From NCBI GenBank assembly GCA_030674185.1, contig JAPXFY010000021.1:72487221-72551220 (forward strand): 64,000 bases of DNA. Direction: 5' to 3'. Source of the stretch: Monoplex corrugatus. Taxonomy: Eukaryota; Mollusca; Gastropoda; Littorinimorpha; Ranellidae. Positions within the stretch are counted from its first letter, which is position 1. Each line of letters opens with the position of its first letter. Positions 22,725-35,572 of the stretch are shown piece after piece. Made by a program: the position numbers and the translations under genes. Under the pieces are notes generated by a model, which saw only the letters and a list, made by a program, of their open reading frames with translations, did not search any database and was not told the DNA's origin.

Positions 22725-23035
22725 GATATATCTTTGAACTCAAGATCTGATGTCTGAAGTTCAATCCCATCCCACAACATAAAAACTGTGGTTCGTTGAC
22801 CATCTTAATGTTCCAATCATTCTGCTGGTGTCAGCTTAGTGTTTCACAGGTCCTGTTCACCACTCCTCTCCCCATCATATCCCAATTCTAAGACAGTGCC
22901 AGCAAAATGGGGAGTTGTGCACACTCAGAGTCCACCAGATCATGGCAGATTTGGGTGAAACATACATGTACATGGAATTGGTCAAGTGCAAAGAATCCCT
23001 CTTGAACAAACTCCAAACTCCCAAATATTTCTACC
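22725..23035 (+). mobile_element. SINE-X copy 4 (best preserved)
   Basis: Contains 'caagatctgatgtctgaagt' then 'tcaatccc', 'gttccaatcattctgctgg', 'gtcagcttagtgtttcacag', a C-rich block, 'ggcagatttgggtgaaac', and 'gaacaaactccaaactccc'. It ends near 23035. Confidence 0.7.
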
Positions 23036-23420
23036 TAAAATTGACCCTTCAATTTTTCTATTTCCCAAAACTCTTTTGACCTGAAGAAAAGTGACAGTTT
23101 GGTTTTCACACATTCTGCAACATTTTCCTGCCTCAGAAAATAAAGTTATTTTTCAGTCACCCTAAACTTCCCCTCAACAGCTGTAATCAGGAAAATCATG
23201 TTTGCATGTTCCCAGACTAGACATTCATGAATGAAATGAAATTTGCAATTTTCTGATTTCCCCCCACTAAACTGCTCTTCTATTCAAAATATGCTTCACA
23301 GATTCCCCTAGGATATGTCACAATAATCTGAAATCCTGTATTCTTTAGACAGTACTATAACACTTTCAGTAACCTGTCATCACACTGTGGCTTTTCTTAC
23401 TTTTATTCCAAAGCAATTCT
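23036..23420. other. No feature seen
   Basis: AT-rich intronic sequence. Confidence 0.4.
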
Positions 23421-23422
23421 CT

Positions 23423-23728
23423 GGCCCATTAGCGTAGTTGTAAGAGCACCAAACTTATAACGCAATGATTGTAGGTTCAACCCTTGTGTGGTTCACGGTT
23501 TTTGGAGGTGTGTTTGCTTAGTTGTTAGAGCACCAAACTTATAATGCAATGATTGTAGGTTCAACCCTTGGGTGGTTCACAGTTTTTAGAAGTGTGTTAG
23601 CTTAGTTGTTAGAGCACCAAACTTATAATGCAGCCTTTTTTTTTTTTTTTTTTTTTTGAGGGGCTATTAGCTCAGCTGTTAAGAGCACCATGTTCATGAC
23701 ACAGCAGTTGTGGGTTCAGTCCTACGAC
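23423..23728 (+). repeat. Cluster of four tRNA-like sequences
   Basis: Three tandem units at about 23423, 23510 and 23595 share 'ttagttgttagagcaccaaa' and 'cttataatgcaatgattg', and the first two also share 'taggttcaaccc'. They look like a decayed tRNA with a TAT anticodon loop, box A and box B. The third is cut by a T-run (23636-23656). A fourth (23658-23728) has 'attagctcagctgttaagag', loop 'gttcatgac' and box B 'gggttcagtcc'. Acceptor stems do not pair, so these are SINE heads or pseudogenes, not functional tRNAs. Confidence 0.65.
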
Positions 23729-24628
23729 AGGCCACAGGGTTATATGTGAGCTGGTTACTTCTTTCCATACAGCTATGTATACCTACAACAGGCCACAGGG
23801 TTATATGACGGCCGGTTACTTCTTTCCATACAGCTATGTATACCTACAACAGGCCACATGGTTTTATGTGAGCTGGTTACTTCTTTCCATATAGCTATGT
23901 ATACCTACAACAGGCCACATGGTTTTATGTGAGCTGGTTACTTCTTTCCATACAGCTATGTATACCTACAGCAGGCCACATGGTTTTATGTGAGCTGGTT
24001 ACTTCTTTCCATACAGCTATGTATACCTATGACAGGCCACAGGGTTTTATGTGAGCTGGTTACTTCTTTCCATACAGCTATGTATACCTACAACAGGCCA
24101 CATGGTTATATGTGAGCTGGTTACTTCTTTCCATATAGCTATGTATACCTACAACAGGCCACATGGTTTTATGTGAGCTGGTTACTTCTTTCCATATAGC
24201 TATGTATACCTACAACAGGCCACAGGGTTATATGTGAGCTGGTTACTTCTTTCCATACAGCCATGTATACCTACAGCAGGCCACAGGGTTTTATGTGAGC
24301 TGGTTGCTTCTTTCCATACAGCTATGTATACCTACAGCAGGCCACAGGGTTTTATGTGAGCTGGTTACTTCTTTCCATATAGCTATGTATACCTACAACA
24401 GGCCACAGGGTTATATGTGAGCTGGTTACTTCTTTCCATACAGCCATGTATACCTACAGCAGGCCACAGGGTTTTATGTGAGCTGGTTGCTTCTTTCCAT
24501 ACAGCTATGTATACCTATGACAGGCCACAGGGTTTTATGTGAGCTGTTACTTCTTTCCATACAGCTATGTATACCTATGACAGGCCACAGGGTTTTATGT
24601 GAGCTGGTTACTTCTTTCCATATAGCTA
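23729..24628 (+). repeat. 61-bp minisatellite, ~15 copies
   Basis: Unit: 'caggccacagggttatatgt', 'gagctggttacttctttcc', 'atacagctatgtatacctac'. Copies vary at a few sites (agggtt/tggttt, tacaac/tacagc/tatgac). The first unit is continuous with the fourth tRNA-like head, and the last runs into SINE-X copy 5, so the array sits inside SINE-derived DNA. Confidence 0.95.
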
Positions 24629-24636
24629 CATACTGA

Positions 24637-24905
24637 AGATCTGATATCTCAAGTTCAATCCCAGCCCGCTACTGCTCACTGCCCGAATTAATGCTTCCAT
24701 CATTTTGGTGGTATCAGCTTAACATTCCATAATTCCCTCCGCCCCCTCCACTCATCTCCCCAAGACCCTGCCTGTGTATCGGGTTTGTGCAGGCTCAGGA
24801 TGTCTGCCAGCTGATTGGTGGCAGATTTGGTTAGAGTGCATATGGAGCTGTCCCAGTGCGATGAATTATTCTTGAACATGCTCCAAACTCCAAAGCACCT
24901 CACTG
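24637..24905 (+). mobile_element. SINE-X copy 5
   Basis: Has 'ctgaagatctgatatctcaa' then 'gttcaatcccagcccg', 'gtggtatcagcttaacattc', a C-rich block, 'gtggcagatttggttagagt' and 'gctccaaactccaaagcac'. Confidence 0.65.
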
Positions 24906-24961
24906 TCTACGCATTGCACATTGCTTCAGCTTTGACTCAATTTTTCCCCTCGTTTTAGTGA

Positions 24962-25256
<295 letters not shown>

Positions 25257-25279
25257 GGCACTCAAAAAGTCTTCCTTAT

Positions 25280-25542
25280 CACAACTATTATTGCTACCAT
25301 TATTATCATCATTATTACTACTACTACTATTTCTCTTAACACTACTACTATTTTATTACTACTAACACTACTACTACTACTACCACCACTACCACTATTA
25401 CTACAACTACTACTACTGGGGCTGCTGCTGCCGCTACTACTACTACTATCACCACCACTACTACTATCACCACCACTACTACCATCACCACCATTACTAC
25501 CACAACTGCTACTACCACTATTACTACTACTACTACTAGTCC
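25280..25542. repeat. (ACT)n/(ACC)n trinucleotide tract
   Basis: Imperfect ACT, ACC and ATT triplets with a 'gctgctgctgccgct' core (about 25421). A similar tract with the same core occurs at 32115-32345, suggesting a shared origin. Confidence 0.9.
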
Positions 25543-26428
25543 GGCAGAAAGCCACTGGCACCTCTTCAGAGCGTCCACATAATTGTTTTCAGCGGTTTTG
25601 GGTTCTTTAATATATGCACATTAAATATCCGACTGATGCCATCTTGTCATCACTGAGCATTTTTCAAAAAAATTAAATAAAGAAAAAGAAAAATAAGCGT
25701 TCTTCCTCCATAGCCTACATGGAACACCATACGGCGCGTTGACCAGTGCCGCGGCTTATCAGCTGCAACATCTCAGGAATGCGGTGTCAGGCTTCACCGG
25801 TGTCGAGACTTCCGCCTCCCATTTCTGAGAGAGACCGGATACCGTATATCAGCCGAGTCTTTGTATGCAGTATTTTTAATTACACAGCTGTTGTTTGTAA
25901 CTTTTAGTACATGTCTACACTTCTGTGTTTATCAAAGTCTGAAAACAGAACTTTTAACCCAACAGGGATCTTTCTACAGACATATATTTTGCTTGATTAG
26001 AAATCTACCGTGGGGATTTGTTTAACCGAGCCCAAATTCTAAACGGCGTTGACCCACAAGCCAGCTGTAGCGTGCTACGTTATCGTCTAAACTTTGAAAT
26101 GGAACTTTCCGCGACAACGCATTCAGTCATAAGATGAGTGTAGGCCTAACAGTTTTTTCTGTTTTTTTGTTTTGTTTGTTTGTTTGTTTGTTTTTGTTTT
26201 GTTTTGATTTATTTGTTTGTTTTTCTGATCTTGACAACCCATGTCATAGCTAGGTGTTTACGTGTGAACACTTGCTCAATTTTTGGACTCATTACCTGAA
26301 TGCACTATCAACAAGTCTGTTACTTGCAAATAATATTTGTCATGATGAGAGCACGATAACTCCTATAAACTGAAACCATGCTGTTCATATTTGTCAGATG
26401 AAATTAAAGAGCGGTACTAAAAGGAACT
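25543..26428. other. No gene seen; short CpG-containing stretch
   Basis: CpG-containing sequence at 25725-25850 in otherwise AT-rich DNA, then a T-rich GTTT tract (26160-26225). It could be the old 5' flank of the decayed gene that follows. Confidence 0.35.
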
Positions 26429-26429
26429 A

Positions 26430-28060
26430 TGGGAAAATGTACGTGTCTTAAATTTATGCATTTTACTGTTTTGTATTTTTCCATTCCAGAGAATGCAGTT
26501 AAAGAAAAATTTGTGAAAGCATACAGAATAGCGTTGTCACTGCTTCCATCACTAACACACCTACTCCGTTGCAGGTGGCCCTGGGTCTGCTTGTACAGCA
26601 AAAGCACCTGCTTCAAACCATGCATGACTTTGCTATCACGTGTTCGTATGACGAAGTTATAAGATTTAAAGCAGCAGCAGCAGCGCACACTGAGATTGAA
26701 CACTAGACGCCAGCAAAGGTCTTGTGCAAGCTATTGGTGATAACTTTGACGCTAATATCTCTTGTCAAAATGGCCTTAAATCTACACATGCACTTGTTCT
26801 TTTGCTTACAAAGAGCCAATCAAATACACCAGATTCTGAGAAGCATGAAGAAGAAATCAAACGGATAAGTAAAATTAAATTGCAGACTCCAGTTGCATCA
26901 AAAACACCAATTCATATCTTCAAGGGATCGAAGAAACCTGCCATGCCCCCAGCAGTGCACAGCCACACAGTTCTGCCACTGAAAATCCTGACAAGGCAGA
27001 ATATTTCGCTCAGAAGGGCAAATGATTTGGATGTCGACTTTTCGAAACATGTCACAGAACACGAGTCAACGCCAGAATTTGCAAGCTTCTATACAAAACA
27101 TGCACGTGAGCATGGTCATGAAGTCAAACCAGCTAGTAAAACTGTGTACCGGCCCTTGATTGACATGACACCTTCAGACCCAACAACAATGATGACTGCA
27201 ATGATTGAGGCCCAGAGAATCACGAAGCAGTCAGGACAGAGTTTCACTGTCTTCACAGCGGACCAACAAATCTACAGAATTTGATAAATTTGTGCTATGG
27301 GTACACGGAAATGTCAGCAAACATCATTCCTCGACTGGTGGAATGCACATGCTCATGAGTTTTGTGGGATGCAATTGGCACCTTAATGGCAAACTCTGGC
27401 CTTGAGGAGGTGATGAAGCAGCTTTTGGAGGAGTACACAGAACAGAAGTCACGCCAGAATTGCAAGCTTCTATACAAACATGCACGTGACATGTCAAAGT
27501 CACCAGCAGTAACTTGTACACGGCCTGATTGACATAGACACCTCAGACCAAACAACAATGATGACTGCAATGATTAGGCCCAGAATCACGAAAGCAGTCA
27601 GGACAGAGTTTCACTGTCTTACAGCGGACAACACTTAGTTATGATCAATGTGCTAGTACACCGAAATTTCAGCAACATCATCCATCGACCGGTGAATGCA
27701 AAATGCTCAATGAGTTTGGGGATGCATTGGCACTTTATGAAGACGGCATTAAGGCATAAAAGCACTTTAGATACACGCATCAAAATTTCCAAACTGCCAG
27801 CATGAGAAGCATGCAAATTACTTTGAAGTGTCGAATCACGAACTCAGGACTCATGACCCAAATCTCCAAAGATAACACAAGCTATGTGACAGTCTCAAAA
27901 CTTCCAAACATGCTTGCAGCTAAAAAAGACTCGACACTGTTAGTTAACGGAAGTAAACATCTGTCATTCACCATGTACACTCTTTGCAGAGCATTGAAAT
28001 CAAACAACTGATTATTCAGATCTAGACGCTGCATAAGAGGCTAATGTCAAAAAATTCCAA
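26430..28060 (+). pseudogene. Decayed multicopy gene remnant, 5' portion
   Basis: The longest clean frame (26724-27284, about 186 residues) runs from NGLKSTHALVLLL to PLIDMTPSDPTTMMTAMIEA and FTADQQIYRI. Homology continues in other frames as FVLWVHGNVS, then GGMHMLMSFVGC, then GTLMANSGLEEVMKQLLEEY. From 27430 the segment 27060-27400 is repeated in a more damaged form. The motif pattern matches, from memory, a large family of uncharacterised repeat-encoded proteins in corals and molluscs with a Cys-rich C terminus. Many frameshifts make it a pseudogene. I do not name a function. Confidence 0.55.
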
Positions 28061-28119
28061 AATCTGCACAACACTCAGAAACATCATGCAGCTCATGTAA
28101 GCAGGCAAAGTCAACAGAA

Positions 28120-30718
28120 CTTAAACATGCATCAACCCATCGATCCAACCGATCATCAGCACTGCATAAGACAAGATCAAAATCAAACTAAACATGCACA
28201 ACTCAATCCAACGATCATAAGACAGATGATTGTTAAGACAGAGACAAAAGTCAAAACAAACTTCAAACATGCATCAACCCACTCAGTCCAAACGATCATA
28301 CAGACAGCTGCATTGTTAAGACAGAGACAAAAGTCAAAACAAACTTCAAACATGCATCAACCCACTCAATCCAAACCATCATACAGACAGCTGCATTGTT
28401 AAGACAGAGACAAAAGTCAAAACAAACTTCAAACATGCATCAACCCACTCAATCCAAACGATCATACAGACAGCTGCATTGTTAAGACAGAGGCAAAAGT
28501 CAAAAGAAACTTCAAACATGCATCAACCCACTCAATCCAAACGATCATACAGACAGCTGCATTGTTAAGACAGAGGCAAAAGTCAAAAGAAACTTCAAAC
28601 ATGCATCAACCCACTCAATCTAAACGATCATACAGACAGCTGCATTGTTAAGACAGAGACAAAAGTCAAAAGAAACTTCAAACATGCATCAACCCACTCA
28701 ATCCAAACCATCATACAGACAGCTGCATTGTTAAGACAGAGACAAAAGTCAAAAGAAACTTCAAACATGCATCAACCCACTCAATCCAAACGATCATACA
28801 GACAGCTGCATTGTTAAGACAGAGACAAAAGTCAAAACAAACTTCAAACATGCATCAACCCACTCAATCCAAACGATCATACAGACAGCTGCATTGTTAA
28901 GACAGAGACAAAAGTCAAAACAAACTTCAAACATGCATCAACCCACTCAATCCAAACGATCATACAGACAGCTGCATTGTTAAGACAGAGACAAAAGTCA
29001 AAACAAACTTCAAACATGCATCAACCCACTCAATCCAAACCATCATACAGACAGCTGCATTGTTAAGACAGAGACAAAAGTCAAAACAAACTTCAAACAT
29101 GCATCAACCCACTCAATCCAAACCATCATACAGACAGCTGCATTGTTAAGACAGAGACAAAAGTCAAAACAAACTTCAAACATGCATCAACCCACTCAAT
29201 CCAAACGATCATACAGACAGCTGCATTGTTAAGACAGAGACAAAAGTCAAAACAAACTTCAAACATGCATCAACCCACTCAATCCAAACCATCATACAGA
29301 CAGCTGCATTGTTAAGACAGAGACAAAAGTCAAAACAAACTTCAAACATGCATCAACCCACTCAATCCAAACCATCATACAGACAGCTGCATTGTTAAGA
29401 CAGAGACAAAAGTCAAAACAAACTTCAAACATGCATCAACCCACTCAATCCAAACCATCATACAGACAGCTGCATTGTTAAGACAGAGACAAAAGTCAAA
29501 ACAAACTTCAAACATGCATCAACCCACTCAATCCAAACCATCATACAGACAGCTGCATTGTTAAGACAGAGACAAAAGTCAAAAGAAACTTCAAACATGC
29601 ATCAACCCACTCAATCCAAACGATCATACAGACAGCTGCATTGTTAAGACAGAGACAAAAGTCAAAAGAAACTTCAAACATGCATCAACCCACTCAATCC
29701 AAACCATCATACAGACAGCTGCATTGTTAAGACAGAGACAAAAGTCAAAACAAACTTCAAACATGCATCAACCCACTCAGTCCAAACCATCATACAGACA
29801 GCTGCATTGTTAAGACAGAGACAAAAGTCAAAAGAAACTTCAAACATGCATCAACCCACTCAGTCCAAACCATCATACAGACAGCTGCATTGTTAAGACA
29901 GAGACAAAAGTCAAAAGAAACTTCAAACATGCATCAACCCACTCAATCCAAACGATCATACAGACAGCTGCATTGTTAAGACAGAGACAAAAGTCAAAAC
30001 AAACTTCAAACATGCATCAACCCACTCAGTCCAAACCATCATACAGACAGCTGCATTGTTAAGACAGAGACAAAAGTCAAAACAAACTTCAAACATGCAT
30101 CAACCCACTCAATCCAAACCATCATACAGACAGCTGCATTGTTAAGACAGAGACAAAAGTCAAAACAAACTTCAAACATGCATCAACCCACTCAATCCAA
30201 ACCATCATACAGACAGCTGCATTGTTAAGACAGAGACAAAAGTCAAAACAAACTTCAAACATGCATCAACCCACTCAATCCAAACCATCATACAGACAGC
30301 TGCATTGTTAAGACAGAGACAAAAGTCAAAACAAACTTCAAACATGCATCAACCCACTCAATCCAAACCATCATACAGACAGCTGCATTGTTAAGACAGA
30401 GACAAAAGTCAAAACAAACTTCAAACATGCATCAACCCACTCAATCCAAACCATCATACAGACAGCTGCATTGTTAAGACAGAGACAAAAGTCAAAACAA
30501 ACTTCAAACATGCATCAACCCACTCAATCCAAACGATCATACAGACAGCTGCATTGTTAAGACAGAGACAAAAGTCAAAACAAACTTCAAACATGCATCA
30601 ACCCACTCAATCCAAACGATCATACAGACAGCTGCATTGTTAAGACAGAGACAAAAGTCAAAACAAACTTCAAACATGCATCAACCCTCTCAATCCAAAC
30701 GATCATACAGACAGCTGC
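28120..30718. repeat. 83-bp minisatellite, ~31 copies
   Basis: Unit: 'cttcaaacatgcatcaaccc', 'actcaatccaaaccatcat', 'acagacagctgcattgttaa', 'gacagagacaaaagtcaaaa'. Very homogeneous. Variable sites include caaac[cg]atcat, gtcaaaa[cg]aaac and a/g in 'caatcc'. It lies between the two halves of the decayed gene remnant. Confidence 0.97.
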
Positions 30719-31190
30719 ATTGTCAACATCGCTACTGGAATGATCTTCGATCAGAACGTCAACGTTGACAAAGCCTTGGATATGGGAATCACAAAGATGC
30801 AAGAGTTTGAAAGAACCTGGCCAGAAGGGTTCAATAATTCCCTAAGTTCGAAGATCGTCACCATGGCTGTAGGCATGCATCTGGAAAGGAGCACTGGATC
30901 CTAATCCTCCAAATGTTTGTCCAACGGATTTTGGGTGGCACAAGGCTGACACAACTTTACTGGCGGTCAGATTACCTCCTGGAGTTGAAGCCATACCTGC
31001 TGAGGTGCTGCAAATTTTAAATCCTGTTCAGCAACACGATGTGGATGTGCCACTGCACAAATGACATGTACTATCTTTTGTAAATGTTACCTAAATGAAA
31101 ATTGTCAGAATCCATGGACCAAACGCGCTGATGCCCTTGAAAGAGAAGACGATGATAAAGAAGAATCTGACTCCACAAGTACTATGTAGC
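30719..31190 (+). pseudogene. Decayed multicopy gene remnant, 3' portion
   Basis: Directly after the 83-bp array, two-frame reading gives NVNVDKALDMGITKMQEFE, SLSSKIVTMAVGMHLE, then TTLLAVRLPPGVEAIPAEV and a Cys-rich end RCGCATAQMTCTIFCKCYL with ALEREDDDKEESDSTSTM before a stop at about 31187. The Cys pattern (C-x-C ... C-x3-C-x-C) matches the C terminus expected for the same family as 26430-28060. Confidence 0.55.
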
Positions 31191-32110
31191 TGCTTTGCGC
31201 TTGACTCATGTATCTAAACAAATCAAACATTTTGCCGTGTTTTGTGTGTCATAACTGCATTACTCCAAACAAAACAAGTACTGTCATAACACATCATGAC
31301 TGTGCAGTGAGGTTATGGCTTTTATGTGTCATCCAGTGACATGTCTTTGCTCCTGTTCCTCTGTCCCTGGACAAACTTTCCAACGCTCTGACAGCCTGAT
31401 TGGGTAACATTCTGTATTGGTGGTTTGTGTTTCTGTGATAGTTTCTGAATATATAATGTTAACGCTACTTATTCTGTTTATATTTTATGTAATTTACAGC
31501 CAGGTACAATTCTACTTTATTATAAAAGAAATCAGACCCCACCCCCTCCCCATTCCTTAACGAACCAAAGAAAGGAATGTTTGATGTCCTCCCGGTTAAA
31601 AGATTATTAAAATTTGACGGCCATTTTTATGTTATAAAGACACAATCAGGCATCATGATATATTTCAAATGTATTGTATGTGTATGAGAGTCAAACAGGA
31701 AACATTTCATGCTGGTATGTAGCAAAAACTATCGACTTGTGTGAAAAACTGAACATGTGCCATTACTTGCTTACTTTCAGCCGCCATATTGGTGGCCATC
31801 TTGGAAATGTAAACATACACACATTTACTAAAACATGTTTTTGGGTTCAAGATCGTTTCTGCATAATAAGTTTGGGCAGTCAGTCTCAAAAAATAGCGTT
31901 CTGCATTACCAAGAATGTCATATCACTTATTTTAAAAATTCAGGCCGCCATCTTGCCGGCCATGTTGGATTTTTCAAAATGCTCAACAGTGTCAGGGTGG
32001 CATCAGTTGGATATGTTATATATGGACACTAAAGAGCTCAAAACCGCTGAGATCAATTATGAGTACTATATTTTTAGGTCATGCTAAAAATCATCAAATG
32101 GCAACCGGAC
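31191..32110. other. Possible dispersed element with CCGCCAT/GGCCATCTTGG blocks
   Basis: Between about 31780 and 32090 the blocks 'cagccgccatattggtggcc' and 'aggccgccatcttgccggcc' recur about 165 bp apart, then 'catgttggatttttcaaaat'. This resembles a dispersed noncoding repeat. The rest is AT-rich with no gene. Confidence 0.35.
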
Positions 32111-32114
32111 TATA

Positions 32115-32345
32115 CTGCTATCACCACCACTAGTGCCATCACCACCATTACTACCACTACTACTATAACCACTACTACTACCACTACTACTACTGGAGCT
32201 GCTGCTGCTGCAACTACTACCACTACTACTATCACCACCACTACTACTACCACTACTACTATCACCACCACTACTACTATAACCACCACTACTACTATCA
32301 CTACTACCACTAACTACTATTGCTACTACTACTACTACCAGTACA
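32115..32345. repeat. (ACT)n/(ACC)n trinucleotide tract
   Basis: Triplet repeats with the core 'ggagctgctgctgctgc' (about 32195). On the minus strand it starts about 30 bases inside the intron after exon 8. Confidence 0.9.
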
Positions 32346-32377
32346 GCGACTACTACTGTTATCACTAGTATGGTTAC

Positions 32378-32556
32378 CCAAATTTATGAAGCTCTGTGGC
32401 AGCGATCCGACAGTCACAGAAAGGCTCTGCCACAGACTCCACCCCAAACTGGCAGATGAGCTTTTTCAGGGCATCGTTCAGCAACTGCCCCACGTTCTTG
32501 GCGTCTGGAGGGGTCCCTCCCCCACCATCATAATATGTTGTCCTCAGAACTGCGTC
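32378..32556 (-). CDS. SUMO-motif protein, exon 8
   Basis: 179 bp, phase 0 in and 2 out. The acceptor 'atattttttgtgacag' precedes GACGCAGTT; the donor is TTTGG|gtaacc. It encodes DAVLRTTYYDGGGG, then a helix-like QLLNDALKKLICQFGVES and CDCRIAATELHKFG. It joins in frame to SSDDE of exon 7 and FLEFNG of exon 9. The trinucleotide tract starts about 30 bp past its donor. Confidence 0.85.
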
Positions 32557-32597
32557 CTGTCACAAAAAATATGTACAGTACAGATTACAATCCTGAT

Positions 32598-32797
32598 GTT
32601 TTAACCCTCTGGTTCCTCACCTTATCCATCAGATTCCTATTAATATTTTCATCGACCACAATAGCAAAACAAAAAAAATTAATCCTTTTACTCCCATACC
32701 CTACCAGCTTCCTTGCAGGAAGCTGGTGGATAAGTACAGGAGTAAAAGGGTTAAAGCTTTTGCAGTGGTGGATGGGATGAGGGAGTCAAAAGGTTAA
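32598..32797. mobile_element. MITE, nested palindromic copy
   Basis: Outer ends 'ttaaccctctggttcctcac' and 'gatgagggagtcaaaaggtt'; inner palindrome 'taatccttttactcccatac' ... 'agtacaggagtaaaagggtt'. The apex is the inverted repeat 'agcttccttgcaggaagct'. Confidence 0.75.
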
Positions 32798-32939
32798 ATT
32801 ACGAAACAAGCTAAACTTAACCAAATTAAACATAAAGCAAAAAAACAGCCCTGTCTATTTTTCTGTAATAAATCCATGTAGATATGGTTTTACATTTCCT
32901 ATTCAACTATTTCCTTTGTGAAGAGACGAATACATCCTA

Positions 32940-33205
32940 CTTTGTCATCGTCTTTGCTTTGTTTAGTAAAGTGTCGGGAAAAACAATAATGTATGCAAAA
33001 CAGAAAAAAATATAAAAAATTACACAAGAAATGACAAAATCATCAACAAAAACACAAAAATTACACAACATATAAGACGAAATCATCAATAAAAACACAC
33101 AAAAATTACACAAGATGTAAGACAAAATAATCAATAAAAAGACAAAAATTACAAGATATAAGACAAATCATCAGTAAAACTACAATAATATCTAGATACA
33201 TACAT
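32940..33205. repeat. ~40-bp AT-rich imperfect tandem repeat
   Basis: About five diverged units containing 'caaaatcatcaataaaaaca' and 'caaaaattacacaa'. The block 'ataagacaaaatcatcaata' recurs at about 36022, next to exon 6. Confidence 0.75.
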
Positions 33206-33308
33206 AAATAACTAACACCCACATGAACAAACAAAGAAAACAAATGTGTGTACAAAGAAACAAAAAGTTCTAATTAGGTAGGCCTACCATAAAACAGCTC
33301 TCTTACTT

Positions 33309-33503
33309 CACCCTTTGATTCCCTCACCCTGTCCACCAACTGCAAAATCTTTTAACCCTTCGACTCCCTCACCCTAACCACCAGCTTCCTGCAGAAAGCT
33401 GATGGATAGGGTGAGGGAGTCAAAGGTTAAGTTTCTGCTTCGCTAGCATGATTGACAATGCAGAATGCCGATGGAAAGGGTGCAGAAGTCCAAGGGTTAA
33501 ATA
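33309..33503. mobile_element. MITE, nested palindromic copy
   Basis: Outer ends 'caccctttgattccctcacc' and 'gcagaagtccaagggttaa'; inner palindrome from 'taacccttcgactccctcac' to 'gtgagggagtcaaaggttaa' with apex 'agcttcctgcagaaagct'. The right outer arm keeps 'gctagcatgattgacaatgc', as in the 7.6, 38.7 kb copies. Confidence 0.8.
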
Positions 33504-33819
33504 TTCTCTCTGCAACTGTGTTTGTCAAATATGGTTTGGCCATTTCCACAACAATGACAGGTTTCTACAATAGTTTCAAAAGTCGCCTGGAAAGAGAAAA
33601 CTATTTTGATATATACTTATCGACATGTATGAATCATTGAATATGCTCTGGTAAGGTTTGGCATGTCTTCCATCAACAGCAATAGACATGGATACAGAAC
33701 AGACACTGGATAAAGACTGTCCATTCTGTACCAAGGATATGCAAAATCGACACAATGAATTTTGTGTGCGTGCGTGTGTGCTTATGCAAGACAGAGAAAG
33801 AGACACAGAGAGAGTGAGA

Positions 33820-34072
<253 letters not shown>

Positions 34073-34099
34073 TGTATTTCCAACGTACACATGTAAAAC

Positions 34100-35572
34100 T
34101 AAACCCCAGGTATCTCCCACACACTAACAGGACACAGAGTTCACAGGTCAGTGTCGTAGCTAATCCTTGTGGCCAGATTGTCAACATTGCCACACACTAA
34201 AAAGACACCGAGTTCACAGGTCAGTGTCGTAGCTAATCCTTGTGGCCATATTGTCAATGTTTCCACACACTAAAAGGACACAGAGTTCACAGGTCAGTGA
34301 CGTAGCTAATCCTTGTGGCCATATTGTCAATGTTCCCACACTAACAGGACACAGAGTTCACAGGTCAGTGTCGTAGCTAATCCTTGTGGCCAGATTGTCA
34401 ACATTGCCACACACTAAAAAGACACCGAGTTCACAGGTCAGTGTCGTAGCTAATCCTTGTGGCCATATTGTCAATGTTTCCACACACTAAAAGGACACAG
34501 AGTTCACAGGTCAGTGACGTAGCTAATCCTTGTGGCCAGATTGTCAACATTGCCACACACTAAAAGGACACAGAGTTCACAGGTCAGTGTCGTAGCTAAT
34601 CCTTGTGGCCAGATTGTCAACATTGCCACACACTAAAAGGACACAGAGTTCACAGGTCAGTGTCGTAGCTAATCCTTGTGGCCATATTGTCAATGTTTCC
34701 ACATACTAACAGGACACAGAGTTCACAGGTCAGTGTCGTAGCTAATCCTTGTGGCCATATTGTCAATGTTTCCACACACTAACAGGACACAGAGTTCACA
34801 GGTCAGTGACGTAGCTAATCCTTGTGGCCAGATTGTCAACATTGCCACACACTAAAAGGACACAGAGTTCACAGGTCAGTGTCGTAGCTAATCCTTGTGG
34901 CCATATTGTCAATGTTTCCACATACTAAAAGGACACAGAGTTCACAGGTCAGTGTCGTAGCTAATCCTTGTGGCCATATTGTCAATGTTTCCACATACTA
35001 AAAGGACACAGAGTTCACAGGTCAGTGTCGTAGCTAATCCTTGTGGCCATATTGTCAATGTTTCCACACACTAAAAGGACACAGAGTTCACAGGTCAGTG
35101 ACGTAGCTAATCCTTGTGGCCAGATTGTCAACATTGCCACACACTAAAAAGACACCGAGTTCACAGGTCAGTGTCGTAGCTAATCTTTGTGTCCATCTTG
35201 TCAATGTTTCCACATACTAAAAGGACACAGAGTTCACAGGTCAGTGTCGTAGCTAATCCTTGTGGCCATATTGTCTACGTTTCCACACACTAAAAGGACA
35301 CAGAGTTCACAGGTCAGTGTCGTAGCTAATCCTTGTGGCCAGATTGTCTACATTTCCACATACTAAAAGGACACAGAGTTCACAGGTCAGTGTCGAAGCT
35401 AATCCTTGTGGCCATATTGTCTACGTTTCCACACACTAAAAGGACACAGAGTTCACAGGTCAGTGTCGAAGCTAATCCTTGTGGCCATATTATCAACGTT
35501 TCCACATACTAAAAGGACACAGAGTTCACAGGTCAGTGACATAGCTAATCCTTGTGGCCAGATTGTCATTGA
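34100..35572. repeat. 73-bp minisatellite, ~20 copies
   Basis: Unit: 'cactaaaaggacacagagtt', 'cacaggtcagtgtcgtagct', 'aatccttgtggccatattgt', 'caatgtttccacac'. Two main versions alternate (catattgtcaatgtttc versus cagattgtcaacattgc), giving short higher-order patterns. Confidence 0.96.

Noticed and set aside
23423..23728. Functional tRNA genes
   Set aside because: Acceptor and anticodon stems do not pair and the units continue into SINE or satellite DNA.
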